From: Nitratireductor arenosus
GTDB lineage: Bacteria > Pseudomonadota > Alphaproteobacteria > Rhizobiales > Rhizobiaceae
DNA length: 37,519 nucleotides
Assembly: GCF_009742725.1 (NCBI RefSeq)
Contig: NZ_WPHG01000012.1
Location: 1 to 37,519, forward strand
Direction of reading: 5' to 3'
A model generated the notes under the pieces. It did not search any database. It was not told the DNA's origin and saw only the letters and a program-made list of their open reading frames with translations. Shown piece by piece: positions 20,643-28,469 of this stretch. The stretch's first letter is position 1. Each line of letters begins with the position of its first letter. Both the position numbers and the translations under genes were made by a program.

Positions 20643-21887
20643 ATGAGCAGACTTTCGATCAGCGCTTTGGTGCGGTGGGCCGAGCATCATCTGTTCGGCG
20701 TGGCCGGGCAGGTTGCGGCGGCGGCGCCGGTGGTGCTGGTGACGATGATCATCTCGCATCAGGTGGGTCTGGAGCTTGCAGGCAAGTTCGTCGTGGCGGC
20801 GGGGATCGCAGCGGTGCTGTTCACCGCCGCATCGCTTGGGCTTGCTGCTTTTGTTGTGGTGGAGAAGCTCCAGCAGTTTGACACTCGCGACTTTCTGATT
20901 ACGCGCGCCTTTTCGGCGGGCTTCGTGTCACTCGCCTTCATTGCCGGGGCACCCTTTCTCAGTATCCCGACTGAGCTCGTGACTCTCGTCGTCATGATGC
21001 GGCTTGCCGATGCTGGGGTCGAGATGAGTTGGGGAATCGATATCTACAGACTGCCAAGCGACCAGGCAATGCGGCGATACGCCAGCGTTAACACCCTTAA
21101 GCTGATCGTCACTGTTGTTCCGGTGGCGTTCCTCTACCTTTTCGCAGGCGACATCATCGCATGCCTCATGGTCGGTGCCGGCCTGTCATGTGTGTTTACA
21201 TGGTATTGGCTGCATCAAAATGCGTGGGGAGATCGTTCGTTCCGAGTTGGAGCCGGACAAGTTCGCCGTTCCGCTAATTTGGCTCGAGGCGCCAGCTGGT
21301 TTGCAATAAGTTATCTAGTTGTTGCTTTTACGAGCAACTCGCCACGTATCCTTGCTGATAGCCTTTTTGCCGGAGATATGTTGGGCGTGGTGGGTGTGAC
21401 ACTATCGTTTTGTACGATACTTGGAATGATTTTCTTGTCTTCCTGGCTGCGCTGGTTTCCCAAATTGTCCCGCGAGTTATGGTTTGGAGCTAAGCATATA
21501 ATGTTTGTATTAGAATCCTTACTAATTTTACTGATACTAGCTTTTTTAGGTTATACAATTATGCCAAAAATTGTTTCAATTTTGTTCAATTTTGATTATA
21601 TTGAGTATAAGGAAGAGGTTAGATCTATAATATTATCTACGGTAATTTTTATGTTTGGTATGAATATGACGAACATGTTCAAAACTACTAAATTTGTATG
21701 GTTGGAGCCCGCTGTTTCTATTTTTAGTCTATCTGTTTCCTATGTGATTTTTGTCCATTTTATGGGATTTCTGATAGAGGGGTATTTAGTTGCCAGCGGT
21801 GTGTGCATGGCTGTGAGCGCGCTCGCCCTAAACTACCTTGTCCATAAGGATTCTATGTATCGGGGTGCACATGAAAAAGCTCCGTGA
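20643..21887 (+). CDS. Wzx-like polysaccharide flippase (multispanning membrane protein)
   Basis: A 414-residue integral membrane protein with about twelve hydrophobic segments spread along its length, as in the MATE/PST-like flippases that move lipid-linked repeat units across the inner membrane. No sharp motif exists for the family; the call rests on topology, length and location next to a polymerase and glycosyltransferases. The ATG at 20643 follows GGGAAAG; an upstream GTG at 20616 is possible. From about 21300 the base composition falls sharply (21541-21600 is 12 G/C in 60 bases) with many ATA and TTA codons, unlike the GC-rich genes before it. The 165-bp gap upstream separates it from the Gfo gene. 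Confidence 0.75.
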   Translation: MSRLSISALVRWAEHHLFGVAGQVAAAAPVVLVTMIISHQVGLELAGKFVVAAGIAAVLFTAASLGLAAFVVVEKLQQFDTRDFLITRAFSAGFVSLAFIAGAPFLSIPTELVTLVVMMRLADAGVEMSWGIDIYRLPSDQAMRRYASVNTLKLIVTVVPVAFLYLFAGDIIACLMVGAGLSCVFTWYWLHQNAWGDRSFRVGAGQVRRSANLARGASWFAISYLVVAFTSNSPRILADSLFAGDMLGVVGVTLSFCTILGMIFLSSWLRWFPKLSRELWFGAKHIMFVLESLLILLILAFLGYTIMPKIVSILFNFDYIEYKEEVRSIILSTVIFMFGMNMTNMFKTTKFVWLEPAVSIFSLSVSYVIFVHFMGFLIEGYLVASGVCMAVSALALNYLVHKDSMYRGAHEKAP

Positions 21888-22992
21888 GGTTGCGGTATTT
21901 CTTCGAATGGCGAGCCGACCCGTTCCTCGGGTGACGCGGATGATGGCGGTGGCTAGGGGTGCTGGGCTGGAAGCAAAGTTCATCGGAGCCCATCGTGACC
22001 GCAATTTGCCATCGCACGACGAATGGGAAGGATTTCCGATCACCCGTGTCGGATTGCCCTTTCCGCTTCTGAACGGAAAGCGGCCATGGCTTTATCTTCG
22101 TGCGCTAGCCTCCTGCAATCGAGGTTTCTTCCGGCAGCTTCGTTTGGAACGACCACGCATCGTTCATGCTTCTGATATTGAGACTTTCCCTGCATCGTAC
22201 CTCTACAGGATGACGAGTAAAAGTCGGTTAGTTTACAATATTCATGACAATTTGGCTCAGCGCTATGCATTGCCGTCAATCATCAAGAAACTGTTGAACG
22301 TCGTTGAAGGAATTGCCGTCGTCTTGTCAGACGGCGCTACGGTGCCAGAGGAGTTCCGGCGAGCGGCATTGCCAACTTGGTGCCATCCAAGGGTCCGTGT
22401 GATACCAAACGTTCCCGCCGAAAATGATCGGGCGCCTCCCCCACCTTTGGAAAATACCAGGATACGCATCTTTTACGGGGGCTGGCTTGATCGCCAAAGA
22501 GGGCTGACCGCGCTTCTTCAGCTTTCAAAGGAGCCGGATTTTGACGTTCGGATCGCAGGCGAAGGCTCGCAAGAGATAGTCGCCGAGATTGAGCGCTGCA
22601 AAACGGCAACCTTCTTGGGTTTTCTCAGATCAAGCGATGTCATCGAGGAAACCCGGAGGTGTCACTTCGTGCCGGTTCTCTATGATCCGAGTCGCGAAAT
22701 CAACAGATTCGCGGCCTCCAACAAGCTGGCCGAAGCGATGGCAATTGGGCGGCCGGTATTGATGAACGAAGAACTCGAAGCGGCGAAGGCGATGGCCGGT
22801 CTAAATTGCGTCATCAACACCAAATACAAGGACGCTGGCTTGGCCGCCGATCGGTTGCGCGAGATGATCGCGGCCCCCAACATATATACTGATGCGTGCG
22901 CCGAAGCGCGTCGCTATTATGAAGAGGTGTACTCGTGGGAAAAGGTAAAGTTCGATTCAAAGGTACTTCTTCTGGGATGTAGGGGTATATAG
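21871..22992 (+). CDS. Glycosyltransferase, GT-B fold (GT4-like)
   Basis: A 373-residue cytosolic transferase adding a sugar to the growing lipid-linked repeat. Signs of a GT-B enzyme are the N-terminal acceptor-side region with IVHASDIETFPASYLYRM and NIHDNLAQRY (about 100-135), and the C-terminal donor-side Rossmann half with IRIFYGGWLDRQRGLTALLQL (about 196-216), FDVRIAGEGSQE, FLGFL and the late SNKLAEAMAIGRPVLMNEE motif (about 282-300). Donor and linkage cannot be read. The ATG at 21871 overlaps the flippase end by 17 nt; an in-frame TTG at 21838 would add 11 residues. Codon usage is intermediate between the AT-rich flippase tail and the GC-rich genes. Confidence 0.85.
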   Translation: MKKLREVAVFLRMASRPVPRVTRMMAVARGAGLEAKFIGAHRDRNLPSHDEWEGFPITRVGLPFPLLNGKRPWLYLRALASCNRGFFRQLRLERPRIVHASDIETFPASYLYRMTSKSRLVYNIHDNLAQRYALPSIIKKLLNVVEGIAVVLSDGATVPEEFRRAALPTWCHPRVRVIPNVPAENDRAPPPPLENTRIRIFYGGWLDRQRGLTALLQLSKEPDFDVRIAGEGSQEIVAEIERCKTATFLGFLRSSDVIEETRRCHFVPVLYDPSREINRFAASNKLAEAMAIGRPVLMNEELEAAKAMAGLNCVINTKYKDAGLAADRLREMIAAPNIYTDACAEARRYYEEVYSWEKVKFDSKVLLLGCRGI

Positions 22993-23019
22993 GGGCACGA
23001 CAGGCGAAGGGGTGGTTGA

Positions 23020-24813
23020 ATGATTTATCTGTTGAGCGTTCTGTATGCTTTTGTATTGATTCTATATGTCTTGTGGCGACCGTCGATACGCAATTTCGGC
23101 CTTCCGCTGCTGGACTCCTTTGTAATCGGCGTTTTTTTGTTTGCTGCTGGATCCGTCGTGGTTTGGGTCGAGGCGATAGAGTATTCGTCTGAAGTTGCTC
23201 ATATCGGGCTTTTGGCAGGCATCTCGGGTACGCTTGGTGCCTCTATTTCGGCGCGTACGCTGTTGGGAGGGGCTGTTGATCTTTCCCTCGCGAAGCGAAT
23301 CCGTCAGATTTCTATCGGCAGTGGTGAACGATTTGCTGTAATCTTTGGGCTTTTGCTATGCACTGCTGTAAGTATAGCTTTTATGTTTTCTATATATTTG
23401 AATGAGGAGCTTTTTGATCTTTACTATAAATCTGTAATTTTGAATGAGATATCGCTCACACCGGCTCGTATCGCTATGTCTAGCGGAGAGTACGGCTATT
23501 TCTATCCCGGGTATATAAAGCAGGTGAGAGATATTTTATTTCCAATTTTGTTAGTTTCCGTAATAATTTTTAGGTTCGGAAGGATTGTTGATGCAATTTT
23601 GTTTGCATCTTTCTTTTTTGTTGCGGCTGCGGGGTTTCTTTCTGGTCAGAGGTTGGTTTTCGCGCAGTTTTTTCTGTGCATATTGGCGGCGGTTCTTGTA
23701 GATTTTTTCTCGAGAGGGCGAGCAGCGCGGTTTTCTCTGCTTCTTTCCGGCTCAATGGGTGCTACGACCGTCGCCGGAATGGTGTTCTTGACCGTAATGC
23801 TGGGCCGTTTGGATATTGCGTTGTCGCCCGACGTTGCTCCTGCGAGGAACGTAGAAACGAAGGTGAGTGCCTCTCAGACTGAATCTCAGCCTGAAAATGT
23901 CGCCCAGAAGAATGCTGTTGAGAGAAAGCTGGCGGAGATCAAGCGTCCCGAGGATGCCGCAGTTGAAAATGATCCGGCCTCCTTGTCGCGGACTACCAAG
24001 GCTGCAGGCGCTTCCAGCGAGCTTGAGCCTATCACTGCCGCGAACGGGGATGTGATCGTTGCTCCTCGGGAGGCTGACGCCGAAGGCAAGTCTGCCTCCC
24101 CGCGACAGGCCACCGAGGTTGAGGTGAACCTAAAAAGATTGGAACCGGTAGTAAGTGAGACGGTGACCGCTGTTTCGACGCAAGACAGTGGCGTTGCAAT
24201 CAAGAAGGGCACCGAAGTGAATGCCGATACGCCGGTAGCGGTGCCCGCTGACACTGCAGCTGAGCCGGCGAAAGCTCCAGCTTCTGACTTCTATCAATTA
24301 CCGCGACCGATTGCGGCTATCGTTGCGCTGGTTCATAGAGCAATCATCGCGGTACCCAGAGAAAATACCATCTCATACGAATTTTGGGCCGTGGATGCCC
24401 CAACCTATGGTCAAGGTTGGATCACCGATCTGGGTGGGGTGAAGCCAGGGACGCAGAAACAACTGTCCAATGTTTTGTCGGAGGCGAATCGAGGAGGGCA
24501 GGCCGGCAATTCCCCAATGGCATTGGCTGTAGACATCTTTCACAATTGGGGTTGGGTTGGTGTTGCAGTATTTCCAGCTCTGTTCGCGCTGGTTTTCGCC
24601 GCAACGGACAAGATTCTTACATTGGGAAATTCCCCGATCTTTATAGGAAATAAGATTTTTCTATTTTTCTCTATACCATTGATGTATTCCCCGTTTTTAA
24701 TATTGCTTTATGGAGGTGCTGTAACCATTTCAATCATAATATATATAACTATCCTAAGATCTAAATTACTTGGCTATTTTGGTTTGCATCCATCGCATTT
24801 GAGATCGGTTTAG
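23020..24813 (+). CDS. Wzy-like repeat-unit polymerase with a long disordered insertion
   Basis: A 597-residue inner-membrane protein with about ten hydrophobic segments. The first seven or so lie in residues 1-262 and the rest in 428-590. This fits Wzy polymerases that join lipid-linked repeat units on the periplasmic side. Recognisable polymerase-like features are GFLSGQRLVFAQ (about 205-216) and ENTISYEFWAVDAPTYGQGW in the second large loop. Residues about 268-424 are an exceptional hydrophilic insert rich in Ala, Glu, Val, Thr and Pro with no Cys, Trp or aromatic core. The gene is AT-rich at both ends but GC-richer inside the insert. It is the second membrane gene of the low-GC core, 27 bp after the glycosyltransferase. 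Family assignment rests on topology and context. Confidence 0.75.
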   Translation: MIYLLSVLYAFVLILYVLWRPSIRNFGLPLLDSFVIGVFLFAAGSVVVWVEAIEYSSEVAHIGLLAGISGTLGASISARTLLGGAVDLSLAKRIRQISIGSGERFAVIFGLLLCTAVSIAFMFSIYLNEELFDLYYKSVILNEISLTPARIAMSSGEYGYFYPGYIKQVRDILFPILLVSVIIFRFGRIVDAILFASFFFVAAAGFLSGQRLVFAQFFLCILAAVLVDFFSRGRAARFSLLLSGSMGATTVAGMVFLTVMLGRLDIALSPDVAPARNVETKVSASQTESQPENVAQKNAVERKLAEIKRPEDAAVENDPASLSRTTKAAGASSELEPITAANGDVIVAPREADAEGKSASPRQATEVEVNLKRLEPVVSETVTAVSTQDSGVAIKKGTEVNADTPVAVPADTAAEPAKAPASDFYQLPRPIAAIVALVHRAIIAVPRENTISYEFWAVDAPTYGQGWITDLGGVKPGTQKQLSNVLSEANRGGQAGNSPMALAVDIFHNWGWVGVAVFPALFALVFAATDKILTLGNSPIFIGNKIFLFFSIPLMYSPFLILLYGGAVTISIIIYITILRSKLLGYFGLHPSHLRSV

Positions 24814-24851
24814 TTAATATACTTACTGAACAAAAATAAAAGGATTTTAGG

Positions 24852-26873
24852 ATGTGTGGAATTGTTGGCATTCGCACTTGGGCTTCTAGGGGCGATTTCA
24901 TTTTAGAGTATTTGCCGAAAATGCGAGACGCGATGGTTCATCGTGGGCCTGATGGCGATGGTCTGTGGCTTTCCGACGACGGAACAGTCGGTTTGGCTCA
25001 CCGACGTCTGTCAATTGTTGATTTAAGCAGTCTCGCCGACCAACCGATGCCGAACGAAAAAAAGGACGTTTGGCTGACCTACAATGGCGAGATCTATAAT
25101 CATGCAACCCTACGACCGGAACTGGTGCGGAGTGGGCATCGCTTCGTCACCGATCATTCGGATACGGAAGTACTCGTGCATGGCTTCGAAGAATGGGGCA
25201 TTGGCGGTCTGCTTGAGCGACTGTCGGGTGATTTTGCTTTCGCCATCTTCGACACGAAAGACCAAGCGCTTTATCTTGCGCGCGATCCCGTTGGTGTAAA
25301 GCCGGTCTATTTCGCTGAAATTGATGGCGAGTTCGTGTTCGCCTCCGAAATCAAGGCTATTCTCGAACACCCGCGTGCCGAACGCGATGTCGATCCCATC
25401 GCGATGGTGCATTATCTCAGCTTTCTGACTACACCAGCACCTTTGACCATGTTTAAAGGCATATACAAATTGCCGGCTGGTTGTTGGCTAAAGGTCGACG
25501 CGGACAAGAAGATCGAACTGACACGTTATTATTCACCCGGTCCGGGCAACTGTGAAATCGAGCGAGAAGTGAAAGGGCTGAGCCCTGCTGCCACCGAACG
25601 CTTCTTTATCGATGGTATCAGACAACGACTTGATGAATCGATCGAGCGTCGAATGATGTCCGATGTGCCGTTCGGGGTCTTCCTGTCCGGTGGTATCGAT
25701 TCGTCCACGAATCTCGCCCTCATGAGCAAATATACCAATCAGCCGGTAAACACCTTCACTGTTGGTTTCAAAGGACATCCAGAACTAAACGAACTCGATT
25801 TCGCTAGGCAGGCGGCGCAACAATTTGGTGCGAATTACCGCGAGGTGTTGATCGACGAAAACGACATGATCGGCTACATTGACCAGTTGGTTCACCATCA
25901 GGATGAGCCACTGGCGGATTATGTCTGCATCCCTCTCTATTTTGTCTCCAAGCTTGCGCATGATTCCGGCGTGACCGTGGTACAAGTTGGGGAGGGCGCT
26001 GACGAGCAGTTCGCGGGATACGATGGTTATCTTCGCTATCTGAAGCTCCATGATCGTTTTTGGGAGCCTTGGCAGAAACACGTACCGAAGGGCATGCAAT
26101 CCTTCGCGGCCAAGGGTGCGCGCGGCCTGTCATCGTTGCATCCGAAAGCCCGATTAGTCGCGGACACGCTAGATCGGGCCGCTCGAGATCGTGAGTATTT
26201 CTGGATATTGTCCATGTCCTTGTGGAATTCCCGCAAGGATCAGCTAGTAAAATATGACAAGTTGCAACCTGGTGAGCATCACCAGAGGATGATTGAAGCG
26301 GGTGTTTTGGACCCCAGCATTTTGGTGCCGGACAGCTTCGCAGTCATCAAGTCGCTGTACAATGAGTTTGATACAGCCCACCCCACTGCGGATACGCTGA
26401 CGCGCATGACCTACAACGAGTTCCGTCTGCGCTTGGCCGAACTTCTTTTGATGCGTGTGGATAAGATTACCATGTCAGTATCGCTAGAAGCGCGCGTGCC
26501 TTTCCTGGACAAGGACATGGTTGATTTCACATTTTCGATCCCCGGCGATCTGAAAATCAAGAACGGTGACCGGAAATATTTGATGAAAAAGGCAGTTGAA
26601 GGGCTTATCCCCGACGATCTCATCTACCGAAAGAAGATGGGATTCGGTGCGCCAATGGCGCAATGGATGCGCGGCGATTTCGGCCGGAAGGTCGAAAGCG
26701 AAATCCTCAACTCAAAAATCGGTGAGCGCGATTTCCTCGATCTTGATTATCTGCAGGAGATGTTTCGGGAACACCGGGGAGGAAGAGTCGACCTAAGCCT
26801 GCAATTGTGGACGATATACAATCTCGTTTGTTGGTACGAATACTGGATCGGTGGAAAAACCGGCGGATCATGA
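24852..26873 (+). CDS. asnB: Glutamine-dependent asparagine synthetase-like amidotransferase
   Basis: A 673-residue two-domain enzyme. The N-terminal class II glutaminase has the nucleophile Cys2 in MCGIVGI, MVHRGPDGDGLW, and GEIYNH (about 79-84). The C-terminal synthetase domain has the pyrophosphate loop SGGIDSS (279-285), GEGADEQFAGYDGY and VDKITMSVSLEARVPFLD. True asparagine synthetases use aspartate. In polysaccharide loci, homologues such as WbpS-type proteins instead amidate uronic acids to uronamides, and the uronate-making genes around it make that the more attractive reading here (inference). Start ATG at 24852 follows AAAAGGATTTTAGG. Base composition climbs from AT-rich at the start back to normal GC. 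The gene symbol reflects the family only. Confidence 0.88.
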   Translation: MCGIVGIRTWASRGDFILEYLPKMRDAMVHRGPDGDGLWLSDDGTVGLAHRRLSIVDLSSLADQPMPNEKKDVWLTYNGEIYNHATLRPELVRSGHRFVTDHSDTEVLVHGFEEWGIGGLLERLSGDFAFAIFDTKDQALYLARDPVGVKPVYFAEIDGEFVFASEIKAILEHPRAERDVDPIAMVHYLSFLTTPAPLTMFKGIYKLPAGCWLKVDADKKIELTRYYSPGPGNCEIEREVKGLSPAATERFFIDGIRQRLDESIERRMMSDVPFGVFLSGGIDSSTNLALMSKYTNQPVNTFTVGFKGHPELNELDFARQAAQQFGANYREVLIDENDMIGYIDQLVHHQDEPLADYVCIPLYFVSKLAHDSGVTVVQVGEGADEQFAGYDGYLRYLKLHDRFWEPWQKHVPKGMQSFAAKGARGLSSLHPKARLVADTLDRAARDREYFWILSMSLWNSRKDQLVKYDKLQPGEHHQRMIEAGVLDPSILVPDSFAVIKSLYNEFDTAHPTADTLTRMTYNEFRLRLAELLLMRVDKITMSVSLEARVPFLDKDMVDFTFSIPGDLKIKNGDRKYLMKKAVEGLIPDDLIYRKKMGFGAPMAQWMRGDFGRKVESEILNSKIGERDFLDLDYLQEMFREHRGGRVDLSLQLWTIYNLVCWYEYWIGGKTGGS

Positions 26874-26952
26874 TCGGGTTCGAGACGCCTCTATCCATCC
26901 CCCCCCTCAACGCCGCGCGCTACCCTAGGGGCTTTTCCGCAGGAAGGGCCCC

Positions 26953-28308
26953 ATGGACAAGACCGCAAATCTCTCGCTTCCCGTGATCGCGCCGGCGCAG
27001 GCGCAAAAACACGTCACCCATAACGAGGCGCTGCGCGTGCTCGACGCGGTCGTGCAGCTTGCCGTCATCGACCGCGACCTGACCGCGCCGCCCGGTGGGG
27101 CGGCCGACGGTGATCGCTACATCGTGGCTTCGGCCGCGACCGGTGACTGGGCCGGACAGGAGGGCCGAATCGCCGCCTTCCAGGACGGCGCCTGGGCGTT
27201 TTACCAGCCCGGTGAGGGCTGGCTCGCCTTCGTCGCCGACGAGGCGCTTCTTTGCTACTGGACCGGCGCGGCCTGGGCCGATGTCGCCGGCGCCATCACC
27301 ACGCTGCAGAACCTTGTCCTGCTCGGCCTCGGCACGACGGCGGACGCTGCAAACCCGTTTTCGGCCAAACTCAACAAGGCGCTGTGGACGGCCAGACCGG
27401 CGGCCGAGGGCGGCGACGGCGATCTGCGCTACGCCCTCAACAAGGAAAGCGAGGCCGACGTGCTGTCGCTGTTGATGCAGTCGAACTGGTCGGGCCGCGC
27501 CGAGCTCGGCCTGGTCGGCGACGACGATCTGTCCGTGCGCGTCTCGCCCGACGGCGCCGCCTGGACAGAAATCCTGCGCGGCGACCGCGCCGCCGGCGAG
27601 GCGGTGATCGGCCATCTGCGCGTCGGTCGCGACATGGTGCAAAACGTGCTGCCGGATTCGGGCCGCTTCAACGGCAACGCCAACAACACCGCCTTCAGCG
27701 GCATCGCCTATGCCGCGCCGACCTATCTCAGCCCGACATCCGGCGCCGGGCTCGCCGCGCACGCCAAGTTCATCCACAACAACGACGATTACGGCGGCGC
27801 GGCCGGCGCGCTCGACGCCGAGGTCAAGGCGCTGGTCGAGGCGATCCGGCCGCCCGGCGCGCGCCGGTTCGGGCCGGAATGGTACGTGATCGAGGTGACC
27901 CAGAAGGCGTCGGGGACGATGAGCGAGGCGGTCGATATCGGCGGCACGCTGTACGGCCTCGCCTTCACCACGCTGTTCACGGCCTTGCCGACACGGCTTA
28001 CCTTCGCCTATCACGTCAAGGTCAAGACCGGCACCGCGGCGCTGACGCTCGACAGCGGCCGGGTCGTGCGCGCCAGCCGCGACGGCGCAGCCCAGCCCAA
28101 GGCGGCCCAGACGATCGACAATGCCGACGGCTGGACGCATATCTGCGTCCACAACGTTCCCAATCAGTATGGCTACGCCTACGACCTCGCCCAGCTCAAG
28201 CTGCCGCTGTCGGGCGCGGTGTGGATCGCGCTGCCGAAAATCGTCTTCGGCCATGTCGAACTCGATCCCGAGCTCGGCGTCTTGATGAACGCCCGGATGT
28301 TCGGGTAG
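26953..28308 (+). CDS. DUF2793-domain protein (phage-tail type), orphan
   Basis: A 451-residue protein with an N-terminal DUF2793 region (NLSLPVIAPAQAQKHVTHNEALRVLDAVVQLAVIDRDL... to about residue 115). This region is normally seen in tail or baseplate-associated proteins of prophages and gene-transfer-agent-like loci of alphaproteobacteria. The W-rich repeats (GDWAGQEGRIAAFQDGAWAFYQPGEGWLAF) are characteristic. The rest (about 120-451) is a beta-rich, Gly/Ala-rich region that may bind or fold around carbohydrate (inference). No capsid, terminase or other tail genes are near. It lies between the amidotransferase and a heparinase-like gene, with an AGGAAGGG ribosome site. Returns to high GC here (unlike the gene before). 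It may be a captured phage receptor-binding protein now serving the polysaccharide locus. Confidence 0.82.
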   Translation: MDKTANLSLPVIAPAQAQKHVTHNEALRVLDAVVQLAVIDRDLTAPPGGAADGDRYIVASAATGDWAGQEGRIAAFQDGAWAFYQPGEGWLAFVADEALLCYWTGAAWADVAGAITTLQNLVLLGLGTTADAANPFSAKLNKALWTARPAAEGGDGDLRYALNKESEADVLSLLMQSNWSGRAELGLVGDDDLSVRVSPDGAAWTEILRGDRAAGEAVIGHLRVGRDMVQNVLPDSGRFNGNANNTAFSGIAYAAPTYLSPTSGAGLAAHAKFIHNNDDYGGAAGALDAEVKALVEAIRPPGARRFGPEWYVIEVTQKASGTMSEAVDIGGTLYGLAFTTLFTALPTRLTFAYHVKVKTGTAALTLDSGRVVRASRDGAAQPKAAQTIDNADGWTHICVHNVPNQYGYAYDLAQLKLPLSGAVWIALPKIVFGHVELDPELGVLMNARMFG

Positions 28309-28331
28309 GACGTGCGCGCCGACTTGCGGAT

Positions 28332-28360
28332 CGCCATGCGGGTGATGAACCCGCATGGCG
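28332..28360. terminator. 12-bp perfect hairpin after the DUF2793 gene
   Basis: CGCCATGCGGGT (28332-28343), loop GATGA, ACCCGCATGGCG (28349-28360). The stem begins 24 bp past the DUF2793 stop and 110 bp before the next start. No U-run follows the stem, so it is either a Rho-assisted end, an mRNA-stabilising hairpin or an attenuator. It is the strongest local hairpin found in the window. Confidence 0.5.
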
Positions 28361-28469
28361 CGTCGCGGTCTTCGGCAACCGGGCGCCGTGGCCGGCGGCG
28401 ATGCTTGCAATTGCCGGTTTCGTGTGGTTGGGAATGCCGGTCTCCCGATCCCATCTTACCGAGAGCGGC

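Noticed and set aside
26920-28410. 496-codon minus-strand frame opposite the DUF2793 gene
   Set aside because: Antisense frame rich in Arg/Gly/Asp/Val; DUF2793 signature is on the plus strand.
27252-28469. Upstream extension of the second heparinase frame across the DUF2793 gene
   Set aside because: The frame stays open only because stops are rare at this GC; translation is Arg-rich noise and a good start exists at 28470.
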